The notes beneath the pieces were generated by a model. The model did not search any database. It saw nothing but the letters and a program-made list of their open reading frames with translations, and was not told the origin of the DNA. DNA of 7,545 bases from Clostridia bacterium. GTDB taxonomy: Bacteria; Bacillota_A; Clostridia; Oscillospirales; CAG-272. Position 1 is the stretch's first letter. The number at the start of each line of letters is the position of its first letter. Below, piece by piece: positions 1 to 4,984 of the stretch. The translations under genes and the position numbers were made by a program. The stretch covers positions 1 through 7,545 of the forward strand of contig JAGBUD010000119.1 of assembly GCA_017630995.1 (NCBI GenBank). The letters are read 5' to 3'.

Positions 1-536
1 CTTTTGAAGCTCGATTTTTCTCTCTCAATCAGGCTAAATGCCGCCTCTCTGTCATCAAATTTCAATTCGCCCGAAAGAAGCTCTGAATCGAAAACTCCGT
101 TTCGATAATTTTTCTCTGCGGTTGCAAGATAGTATTCGTTTCTATCGGTTATAGGGCAATCGGAAAAGTCAAGCTCGTGAAGCTCACGTAGCCTTTCGGC
201 AATCGTGTCGCAAAGCCTTTTTGGATTTTCAAGATACTTAAAATACGTGCAGTCCTCGCCCTTGAGTGCGGCGGTCAAAAGCCAATCGCAGCTTTCGTCT
301 TGAATGGAGCAGACGACCTCGGTGCCAAGCCCTTTTTTGTGGAAATATTCGGTCATTATCTTCTCTTTTTCAAGCGCGCCTTTTTCTGCGCGTTTAAGAT
401 AGTATCCCTCGCCCTTATCAATAAAGTACACTCTCGCTTCGGGGGAGCAGGAGCTGTCGAAAAGCTTGGCTCCGTCTATGAAAGCTGTAAGGCCCTCGGG
501 GATATTCGGGATTTTATCAATTTGTGTTTTTCTCAT
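1..536 (-). CDS. Aminoglycoside phosphotransferase (APH)-family kinase, N-terminal part (cut by window edge)
   Basis: Only the first 178 codons are visible; the gene runs off the left edge. The protein resembles APH(3')-type small-molecule kinases, which transfer the ATP gamma-phosphate to a hydroxyl of their substrate. In the N-lobe, YYLKR places Lys48 as the ATP-anchoring lysine, and LEKEK (residues 55-59) places Glu58 as its helix-C partner. A hinge-like LLTAALKGEDC follows at about 86-96, then LRELHELDFSDCP (116-128), which matches the conserved helix of known APH(3') enzymes. The catalytic HGD loop and the metal-binding Asp should lie in the missing C-terminal half, so activity cannot be judged. 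The ATG is the only sensible start: upstream in-frame codons contain no start, but the nearest purine-rich stretch (GAGAGAAG) is about 15 bases away, so the ribosome site is weak. It lies 23 bases after the PHP gene and probably ends the same operon. The substrate is unknown; such chromosomal relatives often do not confer drug resistance. Confidence 0.82.
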   Translation of the reverse strand, partial: MRKTQIDKIPNIPEGLTAFIDGAKLFDSSCSPEARVYFIDKGEGYYLKRAEKGALEKEKIMTEYFHKKGLGTEVVCSIQDESCDWLLTAALKGEDCTYFKYLENPKRLCDTIAERLRELHELDFSDCPITDRNEYYLATAEKNYRNGVFDSELLSGELKFDDREAAFSLIEREKSSFK

Positions 537-559
537 AATCGGTGCAAAAGGCTTCTCTC

Positions 560-1306
560 TTATTTTTCGAACGCGAGTTTTATGCCTATGTTTGTTATGC
601 GATGACAAAATTCTTTGACACGGGTGGGCAGATAATCCTCAACTCTGTGTCCGTCAAAGCCAACGCTTAAGCGTATTCCCGATTCTCGCACAATGGCCTG
701 CTGCTCTTCGTTTTTGAAGAATTCAAGCATATAGGGATGCTCGTGATATTTGTGTATACTGTCAAAGGAAACGTTCATTTCCCAAAACATGTTTTCCTCT
801 GCCATTCTTTTGAAATATTTGAACGGGTCCTCTTTACGTGATTTTATATATCCGAACATATCGGTGTGCGCGATGCCGACGTGCGGGCAGCCGCAACGAT
901 CTCTAAAGGCGAAAAGGTCGTCTATTATCGTGTTTTCAAGGTCGGGGTTTTCAACCAAGCAATAGTCAAAGAAGGAAACGTCCGCGTCGCTCGGAATATC
1001 AACCTTTGGAATGTTTGTGTGCGCTGCGATTTCAATTCCGCGCATAATTTCTATTTTGCCCTTGTATTTTTCTTTTATGAGGGTCATGTGGTCGAAATAT
1101 CTTTCCAGCGAATGGTTTGCGTACTTGTGTGCAATTGCCTCTTCGGGTGCAAAAAATGCATCAACTCTGCAATAGCCAACGCCGTGGCTGTGGTCGCTTA
1201 TTCCGAATAGCTCAATTCCGCCAGCAATTGCTGCCTCAACTGTTTTTTCGGGACTGTCCTTTCCGCAAAATGAGTAATACGTGTGTGAGTGGAGGTCTTG
1301 TATCAT
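560..1306 (-). CDS. PHP-domain metal-dependent phosphatase (histidinol-phosphatase HisK-like)
   Basis: This 248-residue protein is a complete PHP-domain hydrolase, a cytosolic metal-dependent phosphoesterase family that includes the HisK-type histidinol-phosphatases. The metal-ligand motifs occur in the expected order: HSH at residues 6-8, SDH ending at His39, Glu92 in GIEIAAH with His96, AHTD at 146-149 (His147), Glu176 in WEMN, and DGH at 218-220. The length fits the family (about 240-280). The start is well supported by AAGGAG at 1313-1318, six bases before the ATG. No other histidine-biosynthesis gene is nearby, so the histidinol-phosphate role is a family-level suggestion; other PHP members act on different phosphoesters. 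It follows the ICMT-like gene by 48 bases and precedes the APH-like gene by 23 bases, all on one strand, without a terminator. Confidence 0.9.
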   Translation of the reverse strand: MIQDLHSHTYYSFCGKDSPEKTVEAAIAGGIELFGISDHSHGVGYCRVDAFFAPEEAIAHKYANHSLERYFDHMTLIKEKYKGKIEIMRGIEIAAHTNIPKVDIPSDADVSFFDYCLVENPDLENTIIDDLFAFRDRCGCPHVGIAHTDMFGYIKSRKEDPFKYFKRMAEENMFWEMNVSFDSIHKYHEHPYMLEFFKNEEQQAIVRESGIRLSVGFDGHRVEDYLPTRVKEFCHRITNIGIKLAFEK

Positions 1307-1354
1307 TTTAGTCTCCTTACATATGTTTTATGTGGCAAAAGCCTGCGTGCGTTT

Positions 1355-2020
1355 TTACCAAATGAAAGGTATAAGTCTGCGTTTCACCTTCGTTTTGTAT
1401 TCCGCGTAGCCGGAAAGCTCCTCTGTTAAAACGCGCTCCTCGTCAAAAATGCGTATAACGATTATAACGGGGTAGAGTGAAAGAGGAATGAGGCCCCAAA
1501 AGGATTGCAAAATTAATGGGATAGGCAAGAACATTAGAAGCGTTGCAAGGTACATCGGGTGTCTGACAATGCCGTAAAGTCCCGTGCTGATAACGGTTTG
1601 ATTTTCTTGCACCTCGACGGTGCGCGAAAGGTATGCGTTTTCGCGCATAACCTCGGCGTATGCCGCATATCCGATAAGGAAAATCACACACGCCCCTATA
1701 GTTAGAAATAGCGGAACGCTTGACAACTCGAATCGGAAATCAAGAGCCGAAAGAACAAATCCGATGGGGAACATCAATCCCGAAAGAGCAACAACACCGC
1801 GTTGCGTCTTTTCCTTTTCCTTGTTATTGAGTCTTTTTGCAAGAAGATTTGGCGCTTTGAATATCATAACGGCGCCCATAATAAGCATAGGAACGAAAAG
1901 CGCTCCGATAAAGAGCCAAGCACCGAGGTAATTAAACGTCCACGCGGGAAGAAAGAGCATTGCACCGACGAGAATAAGACCGAGTGCGTACTTTGTGAAA
2001 GCATTTAAAAAGAGCTTCAT
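1355..2020 (-). CDS. Integral membrane methyltransferase, isoprenylcysteine carboxyl methyltransferase (ICMT/PEMT)-like
   Basis: A 221-residue membrane protein with hydrophobic segments at about 10-28, 32-54, 76-94, 102-122 and a long hydrophobic stretch at 158-190 that could form a hairpin. The C-terminal half carries the ICMT/PEMT-fold signature: GLYGIVRHPMY (147-157) with the RHPMY turn, then DEERVL (193-198) with paired acidic residues, then YAEYKTKVKRRLIPF. In characterised relatives these elements form the S-adenosylmethionine pocket at the membrane surface. Bacterial members are mostly of unknown substrate (small lipids, amines or modified cysteines), so no specific reaction is assigned. 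The start is supported by ACGGAG with nine bases before the ATG. It begins 28 bases after rlmD, consistent with cotranscription; the next gene starts 48 bases downstream. Confidence 0.85.
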   Translation of the reverse strand: MKLFLNAFTKYALGLILVGAMLFLPAWTFNYLGAWLFIGALFVPMLIMGAVMIFKAPNLLAKRLNNKEKEKTQRGVVALSGLMFPIGFVLSALDFRFELSSVPLFLTIGACVIFLIGYAAYAEVMRENAYLSRTVEVQENQTVISTGLYGIVRHPMYLATLLMFLPIPLILQSFWGLIPLSLYPVIIVIRIFDEERVLTEELSGYAEYKTKVKRRLIPFIW

Positions 2021-2048
2021 TTATTGATACTCCGTCAAAATCCTTGAT

Positions 2049-3419
2049 TTAAGCTTTTGTAAGGCAAAGGACTGACTCAACGTGTCCCGTTTTTGGGAAA
2101 AGGTCAAATCCAAATACCTTGTCGGTTGTATATCCGTTTTCAAAAAAACGTTTCGTATCTCTTGCAAGGGTTTGGGGATTGCAGGAAATATAAACTATGC
2201 GTTTGGGATTAAGTGAGGAAACAAAGTCAACAAGCTTTTCATCGCACCCCGCGCGCGGTGGGTCTAAAATTACAACGTCGGGGAGAATTTTTCTTCCGAG
2301 CTTTTCCTCTGCATTTGCAAGCAAGAGCTCGGTTTGCGTCGCGTCTCCCGCGTAGAAATGTGCGTTTTCTATTCCCGCATTTTTTGCGTTTTCCTTTGCG
2401 CACTCAACTGCCGCGTCAACGATTTCTATTCCGATAAGCTCTGCCGCGTCGCTTGCCATCGAAAGCCCGATTGAGCCTATTCCGCAGAAAAGGTCTAGGA
2501 GCGTGTCGCTTTTTTGAAGATCTGCAAGCTCGCGTGCTTTAGAATAAAGAAGCTCCGTTGCGTCGTGGTTAACTTGGTAAAAGGAGGGGGCGGTGATTTT
2601 TAAATCAACTTCGCACAGCTCGTCGCGGATATATTCCTTACCGTAAAGGGTGATGTATTTTCTTCCCAAAACCACGTTGGTGTTTTCCTTGTTGACGTTG
2701 ATAAGAATTCCCACAATCTCGGGGAATTTTGCAGTTATCATAGCAATGAGCTCATCGCTTTTAGGAAGCGAATCACCGTTTATAACAAGGGTCAGAAGAA
2801 CCTCGCCGAGCTTTTCGGAGCGGCGCAGATATATATGTCGCAAAAGTCCGATTCCGCTCTCCTCGTCGTATGCCGTGTAGTCTTGCTCTTTGAAAAATTG
2901 AGCGAGTGCAGTGTTGATTTTCGCAAAAACGTCGGGCGCAAGGGGGCAAGAGACAGCATCGGTAACTCTGTGGGATTTAGGTGCATAAAATCCGATGACA
3001 AAGCTTCCGTCAGTTGCTTTTGCTATGGGATATTGCGCTTTGTTTCTGTATGCGCGCTCGCTCGGTGAGGGGGTGACCGATTCAACCGTTACTCCGTCAA
3101 GATTTTGCGAATGAAAAGCGGCACGTATGGTCTCTCCCTTCAGCGAAAGCTCGTGGGAATAGTTAATCTCCTTGTAGGCGCAGCTCTTGCAGCTCTTATG
3201 ATGGCAGAAGCCCTCGCATCTGTGCGGTGAGCTTTTTATTATTTTTTCAACTCTCGCAATTGCGTATGATTTATTAACCTTGATTATCTTAACGCTTGCA
3301 TAATCTCCCGTAACCGCGCCCGAGGCAAAGACGATTTGCCCGTCAAATCTTCCAACGCCAAATCCGAGATTTGTGATGTCGGTTATTTCGATTTCTATTA
3401 TATCGTTTTTCTTCAGCAT
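2049..3419 (-). CDS. rlmD: 23S rRNA (uracil-C5)-methyltransferase, RlmD/RumA family
   Basis: This 456-residue enzyme methylates C5 of uracil in 23S rRNA (U1939 by E. coli numbering; some Gram-positive homologues modify U747 as well). An N-terminal TRAM RNA-binding domain (about 1-60) is followed by a cysteine cluster (C68, C72, C77, C80) and a later C158 in the SCPL context, matching the Fe-S-binding region of RumA. The catalytic domain shows FYQVN (280-284), the SAM-binding motif LLDLFCGIGSIGLS (307-320), LDPPRAG (385-391), the nucleophile Cys413 in ISCNP, and Glu448 in the HVES motif as the presumed base. All key residues are present and the length is normal for the family. GGAG lies about five bases before the ATG. 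It is the first gene of a probable four-gene operon and is preceded by a 20-bp palindrome. The spacing of the first cysteines is atypical (see findings). Specificity for one or two uracils cannot be read from sequence. Confidence 0.95.
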   Translation of the reverse strand: MLKKNDIIEIEITDITNLGFGVGRFDGQIVFASGAVTGDYASVKIIKVNKSYAIARVEKIIKSSPHRCEGFCHHKSCKSCAYKEINYSHELSLKGETIRAAFHSQNLDGVTVESVTPSPSERAYRNKAQYPIAKATDGSFVIGFYAPKSHRVTDAVSCPLAPDVFAKINTALAQFFKEQDYTAYDEESGIGLLRHIYLRRSEKLGEVLLTLVINGDSLPKSDELIAMITAKFPEIVGILINVNKENTNVVLGRKYITLYGKEYIRDELCEVDLKITAPSFYQVNHDATELLYSKARELADLQKSDTLLDLFCGIGSIGLSMASDAAELIGIEIVDAAVECAKENAKNAGIENAHFYAGDATQTELLLANAEEKLGRKILPDVVILDPPRAGCDEKLVDFVSSLNPKRIVYISCNPQTLARDTKRFFENGYTTDKVFGFDLFPKTGHVESVLCLTKA

Positions 3420-3460
3420 AAAGGCTCCGTTAGTATCCGTGTCAAATTTTGTCCTCTAAA

Positions 3461-3480
3461 TTGTAAATATATATTTACAA
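3461..3480. promoter_or_regulatory. Perfect 20-bp palindrome, candidate operator for the rlmD operon
   Basis: TTGTAAATATATATTTACAA reads identically on both strands. It lies in the 70-base gap between the araC-type gene and rlmD. A TATAAT hexamer on the minus strand (3485 down to 3480) abuts it, so transcription from that box would start at about 3473, inside the palindrome: the classic position for a dimeric repressor. It could instead form a pure A/T hairpin after the regulator gene, but that would be a poor terminator. The binding protein is unknown. Confidence 0.5.
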
Positions 3481-3485
3481 TTATA
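3480..3485 (-). promoter_or_regulatory. Possible -10 box of the rlmD operon promoter
   Basis: The minus strand reads TATAAT here, 61 bases upstream of the rlmD start codon. The -35 region (about 3503-3510, inside the end of the regulator gene) only offers weak matches such as CAAGGA at 17 bases or TTCAAG at 19. The region is very A/T-rich, so a chance match is possible. Confidence 0.3.
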
Positions 3486-3489
3486 TTGT

Positions 3490-4332
3490 TTATATAAAAG
3501 AATCCTTGAAACTGTTTCTGTATTCCTTTGGTGTGATTCCAAAGGTTGCCTTGAATGATTTTGCAAAATACGATGCGTCTGTAAAACCGTTTTCCTCGGC
3601 AATCTCCGCGATTGATTTATCGGTGAGCATAAGCATTTTGCGTGCCGCCTTGAATCTGTAGGAAATTATGTATTGGCGCAGGGTTATTCCTTTTTTCTCC
3701 TTGAGCATTCTGCTGACGTAGAATGGGTGGTAACCGAAAATTGCACCGATTTCTGTGTTTGATATTTCGTCCTTGTAGTTTTCTCTGATGTAGGAGTCGA
3801 GGTTTTCAACCATTCTCGTTGGGAGTGCGTTTTCGCTCTTCGTTTCAGCGAGCTTGAGAAGCGCAAGCTTTAACTGCGCTGAAACGTGTGCGCGCCATTC
3901 ACCCTCGCCCGAAATTGCAAGATTAGTCATATTAATGAAGAAATCTCTGTCAGCCTCTGCGTCCTCAAGCAAAATTGTTTTATCAAATGGGGCGGAGTCT
4001 TTCGTTTTGTGAAGTAGGCTCGCGTCAAAATGCTCTGCCGCAACGGGCGAAATCGGCTCCGTAGGGTCGGGATTTTCGGCAGTGAGGTCGAAGGTGAATA
4101 CCGCCGCCCGAATGAATTTGGCTTTCAATTTATAGATTTCACCCGCGGGGATATATAATAGGTTTCCCGGGCCAAGGTGCTGCGGCTTTTTGTCATTTTC
4201 GCCTTGGAATGCCAAGTCGCCCGAAATAACGTATATAAGTCTTGCGTCATAGCATCGGCAAAAGCCTTGATTTATAACTTTCTCGTAAACGTCAGCACTT
4301 CTGACAACGGGATTGAGTAATCTAAAATCCAT
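3490..4332 (-). CDS. AraC/XylS-family transcriptional regulator with N-terminal cupin-like sensor domain
   Basis: A 280-residue two-domain regulator. Residues of about 1-120 form a cupin-like ligand domain, with LGPGNLLYIPAGEIYKL (53-69) typical of the AraC-binding beta-barrel. The C-terminal 100 residues hold two helix-turn-helix motifs: the first at about 189-212 (ISNTEIGAIFGYHPFYVSRM), the second at about 238-263 with the family signature IAEIAEENGFTDASYFAKSF and the tail FGITPKEYR (264-272). AraC proteins with this layout usually sense sugars or other small carbon compounds and activate nearby genes, but the effector here is unknown. GGAGG lies four bases before the ATG. The upstream DNA has a tandem 8-bp repeat and an inverted repeat suited to autoregulation. 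The gene lies 70 bases ahead of rlmD on the same strand and faces away from tRNA-Glu; no obvious catabolic target is adjacent. Confidence 0.92.
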   Translation of the reverse strand: MDFRLLNPVVRSADVYEKVINQGFCRCYDARLIYVISGDLAFQGENDKKPQHLGPGNLLYIPAGEIYKLKAKFIRAAVFTFDLTAENPDPTEPISPVAAEHFDASLLHKTKDSAPFDKTILLEDAEADRDFFINMTNLAISGEGEWRAHVSAQLKLALLKLAETKSENALPTRMVENLDSYIRENYKDEISNTEIGAIFGYHPFYVSRMLKEKKGITLRQYIISYRFKAARKMLMLTDKSIAEIAEENGFTDASYFAKSFKATFGITPKEYRNSFKDSFI

Positions 4333-4353
4333 ATATCCTCCAAAAAGAGTGGA

Positions 4354-4377
4354 ATTTGTGGGTATAATACCACAAAT
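4354..4377. promoter_or_regulatory. Inverted repeat around a -10-like element upstream of the AraC-type gene
   Basis: Arms ATTTGTGG (4354-4361) and CCACAAAT (4370-4377) are perfect 8-bp inverted repeats separated by eight bases. On the minus strand the spacer holds TATTAT (4369 down to 4364), a plausible -10 box, 31 bases before the regulator start codon. No good -35 hexamer lies 16-18 bases upstream, which fits an activator-dependent or autoregulated promoter. The role is inferred. Confidence 0.4.
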
Positions 4378-4379
4378 AA

Positions 4380-4395
4380 CATTTTAACATTTTAA
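4380..4395. repeat. Tandem 8-bp direct repeat, possible AraC half-sites
   Basis: CATTTTAA occurs twice back to back (4380-4387 and 4388-4395); the minus strand reads TTAAAATG twice. It covers the -35 region of the candidate promoter of the AraC-type gene. AraC-family proteins commonly bind direct repeats at this position, but their half-sites are usually spaced about 21 bp apart, so an 8-bp period is not a strong match. Confidence 0.35.
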
Positions 4396-4439
4396 TATGC
4401 AAAAATCAACAATAAACAAAAAAATCTTTTCAAAAACTA

Positions 4440-4468
4440 TTGACAAAGCGAAAAAAATGTGATAGAAT
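4440..4468 (+). promoter_or_regulatory. Sigma-70-type promoter of tRNA-Glu
   Basis: A perfect -35 TTGACA (4440-4445) and a -10 TAGAAT (4463-4468) are separated by exactly 17 bases. Transcription should start at about 4475, giving a pre-tRNA leader of roughly 34 bases. The leader contains a small hairpin, GCGGT (4475-4479) with ACCGC (4489-4493). The near-consensus boxes fit a highly expressed stable RNA. Confidence 0.85.
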
Positions 4469-4508
4469 AGTCGAGCGGTTGAAGCAGTACCGCATTAAAA
4501 AAGTATCC

Positions 4509-4583
4509 GGCCCGTTGGTCAAGCGGCTAAGACACGGCCCTCTCAAGGCTGAAACGGGAGTTCGATTCTCCCACGGGTCACCA
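4509..4583 (+). tRNA. trnE: tRNA-Glu, anticodon CUC
   Basis: The 75-base sequence folds into a full cloverleaf. The acceptor GGCCCGT pairs with ACGGGTC (one G-T wobble). A short D-stem GTC/GAC is present. The anticodon stem CGGCC/GGCTG closes the loop CTCTCAA, giving anticodon CTC at 4542-4544, which reads the GAG codon for glutamate. The T-arm is GGGAG-TTCGATT-CTCCC, followed by discriminator A4580 and an encoded CCA at 4581-4583. The overall sequence closely resembles Firmicutes tRNA-Glu. It has its own promoter and terminator, so it is a single-gene transcription unit. The last 18 bases before the final A (4565-4582) are repeated exactly at 4846-4863. Confidence 0.97.
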
Positions 4584-4584
4584 G

Positions 4585-4626
4585 AAAAAGTATAGGCACT
4601 CCAAAATGAGTGCCTATACTTTTTTT
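4585..4626. terminator. Strong bidirectional intrinsic terminator after tRNA-Glu
   Basis: AGTATAGGCACT (4589-4600) pairs perfectly with AGTGCCTATACT (4609-4620) around an 8-base loop, and flanking A (4585-4588) and T (4621-4626) runs extend it. On the plus strand it ends in seven T's, terminating the tRNA transcript one base after the CCA. On the minus strand the stem is followed by five T's, so it can also stop read-through from the serine hydrolase gene into antisense of the tRNA. Confidence 0.92.
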
Positions 4627-4845
4627 GATGCCCCATGGGCATCATCAAACTCTGCACGCCGGGTGATTAAGCTTTCCTTAGAACCAAGCTGGTTGTGGAG
4701 AATTGAGCGAGAAAATGAATTTGTCATAGCGTGCGGAGTTCGCATATCCGCGCAAATAGAGCGCGGATATATTGCGAGCGCGGAGCAATACGAAAAGATT
4801 GGCACAAACCATTGAGATATAGGAGAGCGAAAACCCGCGCCGCAA
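4627..4845. other. Gene-free, hairpin-rich segment between two copies of the tRNA-Glu 3' end
   Basis: I recognise no protein gene here; overlapping open frames on both strands start inside the terminator or the repeat and lack ribosome sites. The DNA is rich in perfect hairpins: GATGCCC/GGGCATC (4627-4643, 3-base loop), AACCA/TGGTT (4682-4694), ATATCCGCGC/GCGCGGATAT (4744-4770, 10-bp stem, 7-base loop) and TATTGC/GCAATA (4770-4790). GAGCGCGGA is repeated directly at 4759-4767 and 4776-4784. The segment appears more G+C-rich than the A/T-rich spacers around it. Possible readings are a remnant of an integrated element, a repetitive intergenic element, or a structured RNA; none can be proven from one copy. 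Confidence 0.5.
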
Positions 4846-4863
4846 ATTCTCCCACGGGTCACC
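4846..4863 (+). repeat. Exact 18-bp duplication of the tRNA-Glu 3' end (att-like site)
   Basis: ATTCTCCCACGGGTCACC is identical to tRNA-Glu positions 4565-4582 (T-loop end, T-stem 3' strand, acceptor 3' strand, discriminator and CC). The copies are in the same orientation, 281 bases apart, and the match ends on both sides. Tyrosine integrases use exactly this part of tRNA genes as attachment site, leaving such direct repeats. No integrase is present in between, so this would be a scar or a collapsed element. Confidence 0.7.
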
Positions 4864-4926
4864 GGAACCTCGGCCATAATTTCCGCTTAGTAAAAATCTA
4901 AACTAAACCCGAATTTGCACTCAGTA

Positions 4927-4961
4927 ACCGTGCGCTATGGGTTCGAACCCCAGCCTCGCCG
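4927..4961 (+). other. tRNA-like 3' fragment (T-arm plus acceptor-like strand), probably degenerate
   Basis: TGGGTTCGAACCCCA (4938-4952) looks like a T-arm with a TTCGAAC loop, and it is followed by CCTCGCCG, which resembles the acceptor 3' strand and G discriminator of a class II tRNA such as Ser. The preceding CCGTGCGCTA could be part of a variable arm. No matching 5' acceptor (GGCGAGG), D-arm or anticodon arm is found upstream and no CCA follows, so this is not a functional tRNA. GGGTTCGAACCC is also a perfect 12-bp palindrome, so chance resemblance is possible. Confidence 0.4.
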
Positions 4962-4984
4962 TTTCTCTGCGTGACGTATCGTTT

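Noticed and set aside
4471..4493. D-arm-like sequence (GAGCGGTTGAAGC) ahead of tRNA-Glu suggesting a second tRNA
   Set aside because: No acceptor, anticodon or T-arm accompanies it; it lies in the pre-tRNA leader and is better explained as a small hairpin.
4430..4657. 75-residue open frame antisense to tRNA-Glu
   Set aside because: It contains the reverse translation of the tRNA (the DPWENRTPVSALRG-type peptide), a well-known annotation artefact.
4606..4815. 69-residue open frame on the plus strand after tRNA-Glu
   Set aside because: Its ATG lies inside the terminator hairpin, there is no ribosome site, and the sequence resembles no family I know. The overlap with several perfect hairpins argues for noncoding DNA.
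4614..4877. 87-residue open frame on the minus strand
   Set aside because: It begins next to the duplicated tRNA end and ends in the terminator; no ribosome site and no recognisable domain.
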